In this document: positions 17,214 through 26,519 of the stretch, piece by piece | Numbering within the stretch: the stretch's first letter is position 1 | How the letters are laid out: each line of letters opens with the position of its first letter | Source of the DNA: CAWJPY01 sp963844865 | GTDB taxonomy: Bacteria; Acidobacteriota; Thermoanaerobaculia; Thermoanaerobaculales; Sulfomarinibacteraceae | Direction: 5' to 3' | DNA length: 64,000 nucleotides | Assembly (NCBI GenBank): GCA_963844865.1 | Contig: CAWJPY010000005.1 | Span: forward strand, 496,001 to 560,000 | Made by a program: the position numbers and the translations under genes | The notes under the pieces: generated by a model | Told to the model about the DNA's origin: nothing | The model's input: only the letters and a program-made list of their open reading frames with translations | Databases searched by the model: none

Positions 17214-18038
17214 TCAGAACGGCCACGCGAGGTAGAGCCGCACGCCGGTGAAGACGTCGCCGAACTGGTAGCCGACGCCGATCCAGGGCAGCTCGACCTT
17301 CCACAGCTCGAGCGCCGGCTCCGTGGAGAAGCTCACTCCGACCTCGTACTGGTGCCCCAACAGGATGGGGCGTCGGCCCAGACGCCCGAGGTCGAGGTCG
17401 TAGAAACGGTGGACGATCCCGTAGACGCCGCCCTTGGCATGGCGGATCCCGAGCTTGATTCCGAGGGGCAGCTGGGCGTCGACCCCGGCCTCGAGCCGGG
17501 AGTAGCCGTCGTACTCCGTGCGGCTCGTGGCCGGCTTCTTGTACGCCGCGGCGGCACCCACGGTGAGGTCCAGGCGTCCAGCCGGCAGGCTCCCGGTGCT
17601 CCTCACCCCCGTCCCGTACAGCACCTCCAGGTCGCCGTTCGCGCTGCCCGCCCCCACGCCGACCTCCGCGAAAGGCTTGAGCTGCCAGCGCTCGCCGAGG
17701 GGCACCACGAGCTCGACCCCAGGGATGATCGCCACCGCCTGCAGGTTGGTGATGAAGGGCTGGACGTCGCCGAGGGCCTCGACCCTGGCCGACGACAGGG
17801 AGACCGGGAAGGTGACCCGCAGCCCCACCGGGTGGTCCTCCACGCTCCAGATCGGGTATGCCATGGGGATCCGGTAGATCTGGAAGCTCGTGGCGCGGAC
17901 GTCGTCCTCGCCCCGCGCCGCGGAGGGCACGTGGAGCATGGCGTCCAAGCCCTCGTCCTGGGCGTCGGCGAAAGTCGCCAGACCTGCCACGAGCACCGCC
18001 AGCGCAGTGGTGCGCACGATCCCGTCGACGCGTCCCAT
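17214..18038 (-). CDS. secreted, probable outer-membrane beta-barrel protein
   Basis: A 274-residue protein with a cleavable signal peptide (VRTTALAVLVAGLATFADA) and a body of alternating amphipathic strands such as VGLRVTFPVSL, WQLKPFAEVGVGAGSAN, LDLTVGAAAAYKKP and GVGYQFGDVFTGVRLYLAWPF. The final residue is phenylalanine, as in many outer membrane barrels inserted by BamA. I chose the ATG at 18038 because the signal peptide starts there. No specific family or substrate recognised. Confidence 0.75.
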   Translation of the reverse strand: MGRVDGIVRTTALAVLVAGLATFADAQDEGLDAMLHVPSAARGEDDVRATSFQIYRIPMAYPIWSVEDHPVGLRVTFPVSLSSARVEALGDVQPFITNLQAVAIIPGVELVVPLGERWQLKPFAEVGVGAGSANGDLEVLYGTGVRSTGSLPAGRLDLTVGAAAAYKKPATSRTEYDGYSRLEAGVDAQLPLGIKLGIRHAKGGVYGIVHRFYDLDLGRLGRRPILLGHQYEVGVSFSTEPALELWKVELPWIGVGYQFGDVFTGVRLYLAWPF

Positions 18039-18073
18039 GCCCCGGCATTCTATCGCCGACGGCCCCGCCGGCG

Positions 18074-18604
18074 TCAGCCCTTCCCGTGCTCCGCCTTCAG
18101 GATCGAGTAGAGGACGGCGTCGTGAAACCGCCCGCGGAGGAAGAACCGCGACCTCAGCACGCCCTCGCGGTGGGCGCCGAGCTTCTCGGCGACCCGGCTG
18201 CTGCGGGTGTTGCCCACGGCACACACGATCTCGAGGCGCTCGAGCTCGGTGTTGGCGAACGCCCACCGCGCCACCTGGCGCGCGGCCGCCACGGCGACCC
18301 CGCCACCAGTCCGCGACGACCGGACCCAGTACCCGAGGTTGCCGAAGCGGTTCTCGTTGTCGATCCGGTTGACTCCGCAGCCACCCAGAAACACACCACC
18401 GCCGTCGACCACCGCGAACTCGTACTCGGTGCCGGCCTCCCAGTTCGCGATCTGGACGTCGATCCAGGACCGGACATCCTCGACGGTCAGCGCCGGATGG
18501 CACCAGGTGAGCCAGCGCCCGACCTCAGCCACCGACTCGAGGGCCGCCTCGAACAGTGGTTCGGCGTCCTCCGGATTGTAGAAACGGATGCTGACGTCAC
18601 TCAT
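18074..18604 (-). CDS. GNAT N-acetyltransferase (RimJ/RimL type)
   Basis: A 176-residue acetyltransferase with VSIRFYNPEDAEPLFEAALES, the motif GNLGYWVRSSRTGGGVAVAAARQVARWAF (acetyl-CoA loop SRTGGGVA) and VCAVGNTRSSRVAEKLGAHREGVLRS, the classic RimJ/RimL C-terminal block. It is the third acetyltransferase within 7 kb; the three are not close copies of one another. Stop to next gene is 35 bases. Substrate unknown. Confidence 0.9.
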   Translation of the reverse strand: MSDVSIRFYNPEDAEPLFEAALESVAEVGRWLTWCHPALTVEDVRSWIDVQIANWEAGTEYEFAVVDGGGVFLGGCGVNRIDNENRFGNLGYWVRSSRTGGGVAVAAARQVARWAFANTELERLEIVCAVGNTRSSRVAEKLGAHREGVLRSRFFLRGRFHDAVLYSILKAEHGKG

Positions 18605-18665
18605 GGCATGTGTGGATCGGTTGCGGGCTCACGATGATCCGTCCTGCCTCGACTCGTCGTCCGCG

Positions 18666-19274
18666 TCAGATCCAGCCCAGGATCACGCCGAACACCAGGA
18701 TGCCGGCGATGTCCACGCCGTAGATGGCGCCCACCGTCCCGAGCTTGCTCCGCAGCGTCGGCATGTCGTGGACCCAGAACGAGACCAGGAAGAACGGGAG
18801 GTAGCCGACGAGGAAGATCAACCACGGCGCCCCGACGTTCCACCACGGGTAGTCCCAGGTGAGGGCCCCGACCGCGTTGAGCAGGATCTCCACGAAGACG
18901 CAGAACGCGGAGCCCGCGACGGCGATGAACAGCCGGTTCGGGACCCCCAGGACCTTCAGGCGTCGATCGGCCGGCAGCATCTTGCCGAAGGCGATGCCGG
19001 CCACGGCGAACATGAAGCAGATCTCGATGTTCAGCCCGATCAGGATCAGGAACGCCGTGTCCCCCGGGGCGCCCCAGACGGGGGCATAGTCGGTGCCGTG
19101 GAAGACCAGGGCGTTCCAGATCTCGTTGAACCAGTCCATCCCCCAGAAGGCGAGGCCGGCGAGCACCAGGTTCCAGTTCCGGCGCTCCACCTCCACGGCG
19201 TAGATGTAGACCACGAACGCGAACAGGGGGATGACGTACCACGAGAACTGGCTCCCGTCGCGAAGAATGCTCAA
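18666..19274 (-). CDS. multi-spanning membrane protein, hypothetical
   Basis: About 202 residues with six hydrophobic stretches (WYVIPLFAFVVYIYAVEV, LVLAGLAFWGMDWFNEIW, LILIGLNIEICFMFAVAGIA, LFIAVAGSAFCVFVEILLNAV, WLIFLVGYLPFFLVSFW, GVDIAGILVFGVILGWI). The start is uncertain: a TTG at 19274 gives MSILRDGSQFSWYVIPLF, which begins just before the first helix; earlier in-frame starts add an arginine- and cysteine-rich tail that looks non-coding. No family named. Confidence 0.7.
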   Translation of the reverse strand: MSILRDGSQFSWYVIPLFAFVVYIYAVEVERRNWNLVLAGLAFWGMDWFNEIWNALVFHGTDYAPVWGAPGDTAFLILIGLNIEICFMFAVAGIAFGKMLPADRRLKVLGVPNRLFIAVAGSAFCVFVEILLNAVGALTWDYPWWNVGAPWLIFLVGYLPFFLVSFWVHDMPTLRSKLGTVGAIYGVDIAGILVFGVILGWI

Positions 19275-19481
19275 CGCCTGCGCAGCTGATGCAGTGGGCG
19301 TGCTGGTCCTCCAGGATGACCGCGATTCTATTGGACACGGAGGCCCGTCGCAACAGGTCGGAGGCAGCGGCATGCCGGTTCAGCGTCCCATGCAGTGTCG
19401 TCGGTCTGCCTGCGAGCTGGCAGCCCTCACCTGAGGCGCCCATCCCTGTCGCGCCGCCACGACCGCCCCATCTGCCGGTCG

Positions 19482-20270
19482 TCAGGCGCCGGGCAGCCCC
19501 TCGGCGCCTTCCAGCCGGCTCCTGAAGCTGCGCACGAACCTGGCGGCGGGGGCGCCGTCCACCACGTCGTGGTCGATGCTCACCGTGAGGTCGAGGAGCT
19601 CCCGAACGGCGATCTGGTCCCCATGCACAACGCCAGGCTTCTTCGACAGGCCGCCCACCGCCACGGTGAGGGTGAAGTTGGGGCTCGTGATGGCCCAGCC
19701 CGCGCCGGAGCCGAACATGCCCACCGCCGTCACCATCACCGGGCTCGAGCGCGACCGGAAGCTCCGCGGAACCCGCATGACGACCCAGTAGAAGCTCCTG
19801 CGGACGAAGGCCGGCAGATGCAGGAACCAGCTCATGAACCTGGACTCCGCACTCGCATGGGGTCTGCGCTGCGTCTCCCGCAGCTCGTCGTTGATCTGTC
19901 TGAAGGTCTTGCGATTCGTCGCGCGGAAGAGGTGCGGCATGGGCGTCTTGGCGCCGTCGAGCTCGACCTCGAACATGCAGGTGATGTTGATGTCCTCGTA
20001 GATGACGAGGCGCCTCCGCCAGTCCCGGTACGCATGGACGTGGGGGTGCTCTGCGATCGCCCCGCTCAAACAGGAGATGACGAACGCCGTGAGGGAGAGC
20101 TCCTCGCCGCTCTCCACCCGGTGCCGCCGGATGAGGTCCCGGGCCTCGGTGACGTCCACCTCGATCAGCGCATGGACGATGTGCCTCCTGCGGCCGAGGT
20201 ACCCGGCATCCATCGCGAACCGGCGCATGGCCGGTATCCGTTCCACCCGGTACGGCTCGCTTTTCCCCAT
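19482..20270 (-). CDS. stand-alone 2-oxoacid dehydrogenase E2 catalytic domain
   Basis: A 262-residue member of the CoA-dependent acyltransferase (E2/CAT) fold. The catalytic motif is SIDHDVVDGAPAARFVR near the C-terminus, with the histidine and aspartate of DHDVVDG. Earlier family segments are HALIEVDVTEARDLIRRHR and LSLTAFVISCLSGAIAEHPH. There is no lipoyl domain or peripheral-subunit-binding domain, and no E1 or E3 gene nearby, so it is not an ordinary pyruvate dehydrogenase component. Similar free-standing E2-like proteins are annotated in Actinobacteria and Acidobacteriota; the acyl acceptor is unknown. Confidence 0.85.
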   Translation of the reverse strand: MGKSEPYRVERIPAMRRFAMDAGYLGRRRHIVHALIEVDVTEARDLIRRHRVESGEELSLTAFVISCLSGAIAEHPHVHAYRDWRRRLVIYEDINITCMFEVELDGAKTPMPHLFRATNRKTFRQINDELRETQRRPHASAESRFMSWFLHLPAFVRRSFYWVVMRVPRSFRSRSSPVMVTAVGMFGSGAGWAITSPNFTLTVAVGGLSKKPGVVHGDQIAVRELLDLTVSIDHDVVDGAPAARFVRSFRSRLEGAEGLPGA

Positions 20271-20338
20271 CGCTCAGAGACCGTCAACCCTTCGCGCCGG
20301 CCCCTCCCGAGGTGTGGGCTCACCAGGGATCCGGCCCG

Positions 20339-20557
20339 TCACGGCGCGGCCGTGATGTCCCCGCTGTGACGCTCGTTGCCGGGCAGCAGGGACAGGACCC
20401 GGGTCATGGTGCAGACCCCCACGGCGCCGGCGGTGAGCATGCCGAGCCCCACGAAGGCCGGCAGGAGCAGCCACCAGGTGGAGACCAGCACGGCCAGGAG
20501 GAGCCCGGCCTCCACAAGGAGGCCCAGGACGAGGTAGGTCTGTCGTTGCAGGCTCAT
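20339..20557 (-). CDS. small DUF2892-like inner membrane protein
   Basis: A 72-residue protein beginning MSLQRQTYLVLGLLVEAGLL with two membrane helices and ending VCTMTRVLSLLPGNERHSGD. The layout resembles DUF2892/YgaP-type small membrane proteins, which have two helices and a C-terminal hint of a metabolite-binding tail. AAGGAG is placed ideally before the ATG at 20557, settling the start. Function unknown. Confidence 0.75.
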   Translation of the reverse strand: MSLQRQTYLVLGLLVEAGLLLAVLVSTWWLLLPAFVGLGMLTAGAVGVCTMTRVLSLLPGNERHSGDITAAP

Positions 20558-20740
20558 GTCATTATCTCCTTTGCTGTGCAGAACACCGTCGCCGACGATG
20601 TCCCTTCCCACGGATCTCCGACGGCGCTGCGATGAAGACCTCGCTCGCGTCGAAGCCGGGCGGCGGCCGCACACTGCGCCAGACGGCTCATCCCTTCCGC
20701 CAGATGTCTCGCGGACCGATCGCGGCTACACTGCCCGTCC

Positions 20741-21655
20741 ATGGTCGTGATCTCGGGACTGATCCCGGTCTTCGTGATCGTCGTGCTGGGCGTTGCAGCG
20801 CGCCGCTTCTCCCTCCTGTCCGAGGCCGCCGCCTTCGGATTGAACCGCCTGGTCGCCAACGTCGCCCTGCCGGCCCTCCTGATCCTCAAGATCGGCACCT
20901 CCGACCTCCGTCAGAGCTTTTCGGTCGTGCTGGTGGCGACGACGTCGGGCGTGCTGCTGGCAACAACCGCGCTGACGCTCGTGGTCGCAGCGATCTGGGG
21001 GCTACGCGCGCCGCAGCGGGGCGTGCTCGCCCAGGCCGCGATGCGCGGCAACCTCGTGTACGTCGGCTTCCCGGTCATCCTCGCCACCCTCGGCGAAGCG
21101 GGTCTCCAGCAGGCGGCGGTGACGGTCGCGGTGCTCGTCCCCCTGATGAGCCTGGTCGCGGTCTCGGTCCTCGAGGCCTGCCGCGGACGGGGAGCGACGA
21201 TCAATCCGCGGGTGGCGCTCCGCATCGTCGTGAACCCCATGGTGGTCAGTGCCCTGGGCGGGCTGGTGCTCGCCGCGTTCGCCTGGCAGCCCTGGCCGTG
21301 GCTGCGCTCGACCCTCGGCATCCTCTCCGACTTCGCACTCCCCGGCGCGTTGCTGGCCCTCGGGGCCCAGCTCCGGTTGGGGAACTGGAGAGGCGTCTGG
21401 AAGCCGGCCCTCGCCGCCTCGGTCATCAAGCTCGTCGTGCAGCCGGCGCTCGCCTGGTGGCTGCTCGAGATGTTCGGCCTCTCCGGCCTCCCCCTGGCCG
21501 TCGGAGTCCTGCTGCTCGCGGCGCCGACGGCAGTGGTGTCGTACTCGGTGGCGGCGGATCTCGGCGGCGACACCGACCTGGCTGGCGCGGCGGTCATGCT
21601 GTCCACCCTGGCGGCGGTGACGACCTACGTGGGCTGGGCGCTGCTGGTCCGCTGA
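20741..21655 (+). CDS. AEC-family transporter (auxin efflux carrier-like permease)
   Basis: A 304-residue permease with ten hydrophobic segments in two halves of five, the plan of the auxin efflux carrier family of secondary transporters. Diagnostic segments are LIPVFVIVVLGVAARRF at the start, LNRLVANVALPALLILKIG (the crossover proline region), MRGNLVYVGFPVILATLGEAG, and in the second half LSDFALPGALLALGAQLRLG and LLAAPTAVVSYSVAADLGGD. Substrates of bacterial members are organic acids or amino acids; the substrate here cannot be read. It is followed after 104 bases by the phosphatase gene on the same strand. Confidence 0.92.
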   Translation: MVVISGLIPVFVIVVLGVAARRFSLLSEAAAFGLNRLVANVALPALLILKIGTSDLRQSFSVVLVATTSGVLLATTALTLVVAAIWGLRAPQRGVLAQAAMRGNLVYVGFPVILATLGEAGLQQAAVTVAVLVPLMSLVAVSVLEACRGRGATINPRVALRIVVNPMVVSALGGLVLAAFAWQPWPWLRSTLGILSDFALPGALLALGAQLRLGNWRGVWKPALAASVIKLVVQPALAWWLLEMFGLSGLPLAVGVLLLAAPTAVVSYSVAADLGGDTDLAGAAVMLSTLAAVTTYVGWALLVR

Positions 21656-21759
21656 TGCCCGATACGGCGTCGGCTGGGCTCCCGCGACCCGAGCTCCCGA
21701 ACCCACGAATCGACGTTGCACCGATGACCGTGATTCGAGGCGGTCGTATCATCCCGGGC

Positions 21760-22410
21760 ATGCGAGCGGCGATCTTCGACATGGACGGCCTGCTCATCGA
21801 CTCGGAGCCCCTGTGGCGCCGGGCCGAGCAGGCGGCCTTCCGTCAGGTAGGCGTCGAGCTCGACGATGCGACCTGCCGCCAGACCATGGGCTGGCGGGCG
21901 GACGAGGTGGTGGCCCACTGGTATGAGCGCTTCCGCTGGCAGGACGCGACGCCGGAGGAGGTCCTCGCGGACATGCAGGCCCGCGTCATCCACCTGATCA
22001 CGACCGAGGGCGACGCGCTGCCCGGGGCTCGGGAGACCGTCGAGACGCTCGGCAGCCTGGGGTACAGCCTGGGCCTCGCATCGTCATCGCCGCCCGTCGT
22101 GATCGAGGCCGTCCTCCGCACCCTCGGGCTGACCGGCTTCTTCGACGTGGTCTGCTCGGCGGTTGACGAGGAACGGGGCAAGCCCGATCCCGCGGTCTTT
22201 CTCCGGGCCGCAGAGCGCCTCGGCGTCGCGCCCCAGGCGTGCGTGGCCTTCGAGGACTCCCTGGCGGGGGTGACGGCCGCCCTGGCAGCGGGGATGCGGG
22301 TGATCGCCGTGCCTGCGGCCGACCAGGCGGGCGAGCCGGGCTTCGCGGCCGCCCACGTCGTCCTGCGCTCCCTGGAGGCGTTCCACCCCGGGCTCGTGGA
22401 CCCAAAGTGA
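21760..22410 (+). CDS. HAD-superfamily sugar phosphatase (HxpB/YniC type)
   Basis: A 216-residue HAD hydrolase close to E. coli HxpB, which dephosphorylates 2-deoxyglucose 6-phosphate and other hexose phosphates. Motif I FDMDGLLIDSEPLW holds nucleophile Asp7 and acid/base Asp9; motif II is LASSSPP; motif III is the lysine of RGKPDPAVFLRAAERLGV; motif IV is AFEDSLAGVTAALAAGM. The cap domain (residues 17-85) is the helical C1 type of beta-phosphoglucomutase-like enzymes. The ATG at 21760 starts directly before motif I; upstream in-frame sequence overlaps the transporter gene. Physiological substrate is not certain. Confidence 0.92.
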   Translation: MRAAIFDMDGLLIDSEPLWRRAEQAAFRQVGVELDDATCRQTMGWRADEVVAHWYERFRWQDATPEEVLADMQARVIHLITTEGDALPGARETVETLGSLGYSLGLASSSPPVVIEAVLRTLGLTGFFDVVCSAVDEERGKPDPAVFLRAAERLGVAPQACVAFEDSLAGVTAALAAGMRVIAVPAADQAGEPGFAAAHVVLRSLEAFHPGLVDPK

Positions 22411-22471
22411 GGGGAGCCGCAACCCGATCGGCAGAACCGACGTGGGAGATGCCGGTCGCGCCGCGCGGTCT

Positions 22472-22810
22472 CTACTGGTAGCCCTCGGCGTGGAGCTCCT
22501 GCAGCCAGTGCTGCTTCCGGTCCTTGAGCAACCTCTCCAGCTCGTGAGCCTTCACGTCCTGCGCGAAGACCTCGACGACCTCGTACTGCATCGCCTCCGG
22601 ACCGGATTCGTTCCATGCCTGCTGCAGCGCCCTGTTGGGGTGGCTCCCCATGCGGAGCGTGAACCAGATCCGGTTTCCGAGGCTGTCGACGTCGGTGGAC
22701 GCGTCGACCCAGACCTGCCCGGTCGCGCTGCACCGTATGGCGAAGACGCCCCTGCGCGGGACCGCCTCCTTGTACGCCCGTTTGAGCTCTGCCCTTCGAT
22801 CGGAGTTCAT
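22472..22810 (-). CDS. GIY-YIG-nuclease-like small protein
   Basis: A 112-residue protein of a compact family annotated as GIY-YIG nuclease-related: an N-terminal basic helix (RRAELKRAYKEAVPRRGVFAIR), a GVFAIRCSATGQVWV strand pair in the position of the GIY...YIG core, SHPNRALQQAWNESGPEAM, and a C-terminal helix LERLLKDRKQHWLQEL. The canonical GIY and YIG triplets are replaced, so nuclease activity is doubtful. GAGGTG precedes the ATG at 22810. Confidence 0.75.
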   Translation of the reverse strand: MNSDRRAELKRAYKEAVPRRGVFAIRCSATGQVWVDASTDVDSLGNRIWFTLRMGSHPNRALQQAWNESGPEAMQYEVVEVFAQDVKAHELERLLKDRKQHWLQELHAEGYQ

Positions 22811-22994
22811 GTGCACACCTCGCCAGAGCAACCTCGGCGCCCGCCACGATACTCCACGACGAGGCACCGCTGGCTTGAACGTCGCAGTCACCGGACGCAA
22901 CGACCTCACCCCAGGAGTCTATCGGGCGCCCCCCTCGCCGCGGGGTCGACGACCCGGACGGATCCGTTCCCCGTGATCCGCAGAAGGGCATCGC

Positions 22995-25043
22995 CTACTG
23001 ACCGATGGGCGGTATCCCCGTGCCGTAGACGTAGCGGTCGAACCAGGGCCGGTAGTCCCTGCGGCTCACGGCGTTGACGACCTGGATGAGGTCCTCGGTG
23101 GTGGCCTTGAGTCGGCTGCGGGCGGCCGCCCGCGTGAACGTCGCAAGCACCCTGGTGAAGTCCCGGTCCCCGAGCTCGTGGCGCAACGCGTGCAGGACAT
23201 AGGGGCCCTTACCGTACAGCAGGCCGACGACGCATCGGCGGTGGGCGGAGCTGCCCACGAGCTCCCGGGCGCCGTAGATGCTGGAGAGTGCCGAGCATTC
23301 CTTGACGTCCTGCTCCCACGAGGAGAGCTGCCGCTCGGCAGCCTTCTGGTCCTTGGCCCCCATGGTCTGGAACATGTACGAGAGGTACTCGGCCATGGAC
23401 TCCGACAGCCACACATCCCAGGGGCGGGCCCAACCGACCAGGTTGCCGAACCACTGGTGGGCGATCTCGTGGGCGTAGCGCGCGTTCTGACCGATGGACG
23501 CGTAGCGGCGCAGGATGCTGTCGATGTCGTTGTCGCCGAACCCCATGGGGTTGAAGCCCTCGGAGGTGATCTCCACCAGACCGGCCGGCGATTGCCAGAA
23601 GAAGTGGCGGAAGTACGGGATCTCCACCACGTCGAGCTCCCCGTAGGGATAGGGCGCCATGCCGTGGGAGTAGAAGTCGAGGACCGCGAGGCCGTTCTTG
23701 AGGAGCTTCTTCGCGGCCCGCTTCTTGGCGGCGGCGTAGGAGTACACCGTCACGTCGTAGCCTGCGCGCTCCAGCTCCTCACCACTGAACTTGCCCACCA
23801 CTCCGAAGGGAAAGGAGATCGGCAGCTCCTCGCGCGCCTCCAAACAGTTGATGTCGCCCTCCTGCCAGCGGCGGACGGTCCGGCCGCAGGCAATGGCGAT
23901 CCACGGTTTCTTGACCTTGATCACGGCGTGAAAGGGGGCGTTGGTCCGCTCCGGGTCGAGCTGCGGAAAGTACGCGAAGTTGCCCAGGACGACATAGGAG
24001 TCTCCCTGGTAGCTCTTCAACAACCGCCCCTTCGCCTCGACCACGATCGTGGCCGAGTCACCCGCTGAGAGGGGCTGGGGCAAGCGCACCAGGAGCTCGT
24101 CGCAGCGGTGGGAGTAATCCAGATCGCGGCCGTCGGCGGTCCGCACGGAGGTCACCTGGAACGGATCGGCGCGATCGTCCCAGCGCTTCGGCCGCTCGCC
24201 GCGTCCGTTGGTCAGGTCGAAGGTTACAAGCCCGAGGTTCCCGCGGGACGCAGTAACGGTGACGGTCGCAGTCTCCTCGAGAAGCTCGTTGTCGGGCGAG
24301 TTCAACACCAGGTCGATGTCGGTGACCATCAAGGGCGCTACGGGTCGTGTCCTTCGGTCGAAGCCGGCGGGCTGGCGGATCACGCGGTCGATGGTGCTCC
24401 CCCACGGCAGGCTCGTGCCCTGGATGGACTTCCAACGTCCAAGCGTCTCGACGTGGTCGGTGGCAGTGTCGAGGGTGTAGAGGGCGTCCTTCCCCGCCGT
24501 CTCGAGGCTCGCCACCAGCGACACGCCCGGCACGGCGTCGAGCGCCACTTCGGCGAGCACCCCCTCCACACCCTCGAAAGTGGAGTCGCGCCATCGCGCC
24601 AGGTGCCTGGCCAGCATGCCCGAGGCGGCTCCGGGGGGAGCGGGATCGCCCGAGAACAGCTCCGCCGGCAGGGGGCGGCCAAGGACGACGGCGCCGCTGA
24701 AGGCCACGGTGTACTCTCCGCTCGCGCCCGGCGTCCAGCCTTCCTGGTCCTTCAGGTTGGTGAGGTTGGTCTCATAGAATGCGCCGCGGCGGATCGTGAT
24801 GGCCAACGAGCCGGTCCCGCTGAAGACGAATCCCACGCGCTGGCCGCCGGCGTGCAGCTCCTGCAGCGACCCGCTGAGCGTCATCCGGGAGCCTCCGAGG
24901 TCGAGGTCGAAGGCGTCCACCGCCGTCGCCATCTCGGCGAGGCCGGGTGCCTCAAATGCGTCCAGCGTCGAGGCCACATCGCCCGCCCCAGCCCAACCCG
25001 CGAGCATCAGGGCAGCCACCAAGATCCACCGCGCACGTGCCAT
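22995..25043 (-). CDS. secreted M1-family (gluzincin) metallopeptidase
   Basis: A 682-residue exported protein with a signal peptide (RWILVAALMLAGWAGAG). The C-terminal half has the M1 zinc site HEIAHQWFGN near residue 524 (two histidines and the catalytic glutamate) followed by the third ligand in WDVWLSESMAEYLS, and EITSEGFNPM where M1 enzymes carry the substrate-binding GAMEN-like segment, here substituted. The N-terminal 250 residues are beta-rich without a clear family. Expected role: periplasmic or extracellular aminopeptidase. GGAGGG precedes the ATG at 25043. The missing GAMEN consensus may mean altered exopeptidase specificity. Confidence 0.9.
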   Translation of the reverse strand: MARARWILVAALMLAGWAGAGDVASTLDAFEAPGLAEMATAVDAFDLDLGGSRMTLSGSLQELHAGGQRVGFVFSGTGSLAITIRRGAFYETNLTNLKDQEGWTPGASGEYTVAFSGAVVLGRPLPAELFSGDPAPPGAASGMLARHLARWRDSTFEGVEGVLAEVALDAVPGVSLVASLETAGKDALYTLDTATDHVETLGRWKSIQGTSLPWGSTIDRVIRQPAGFDRRTRPVAPLMVTDIDLVLNSPDNELLEETATVTVTASRGNLGLVTFDLTNGRGERPKRWDDRADPFQVTSVRTADGRDLDYSHRCDELLVRLPQPLSAGDSATIVVEAKGRLLKSYQGDSYVVLGNFAYFPQLDPERTNAPFHAVIKVKKPWIAIACGRTVRRWQEGDINCLEAREELPISFPFGVVGKFSGEELERAGYDVTVYSYAAAKKRAAKKLLKNGLAVLDFYSHGMAPYPYGELDVVEIPYFRHFFWQSPAGLVEITSEGFNPMGFGDNDIDSILRRYASIGQNARYAHEIAHQWFGNLVGWARPWDVWLSESMAEYLSYMFQTMGAKDQKAAERQLSSWEQDVKECSALSSIYGARELVGSSAHRRCVVGLLYGKGPYVLHALRHELGDRDFTRVLATFTRAAARSRLKATTEDLIQVVNAVSRRDYRPWFDRYVYGTGIPPIGQ

Positions 25044-25182
25044 CGCGCCCTCCTACGTCGTTTGAAATAGTGTAGCGGAGACTGCAGAGATGCGCGCGGT
25101 ATTAGAGATATCTTCGTAGCCCGCACTCTCGAACACCGAGAGCATGACGGCGGATGAGCCCAAGAAGCGTGACCGGGCCCCC

Positions 25183-26268
<1,086 letters not shown>

Positions 26269-26519
26269 CCCTGCCTCCGAAACAGTGCGGTCCCTCTCCA
26301 TTGTAGGCACGCATCCCCTTGGCAAGCGGGCCGACGGGCTCCCCGGCGAGGCATCGCTCCACTCCTAGCCGGGTGCAGGCGTGTCTGCAGCGCCAGTCCG
26401 CCTCAGGCTGAGTGCCCATTGCTAGGTGCCAGTTGCCCCATCGTGGCATTCTTCTCGTCAGGAGAAGGTGCCGGTCACACTGAACCGGTTGCCCTCGCTT
26501 CCGCCACGACGGGTCGGCG

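Noticed and set aside
22472..22810. An active GIY-YIG homing nuclease.
   Set aside because: The defining GIY and YIG triplets are not intact and the protein is short, so I call it only family-like.
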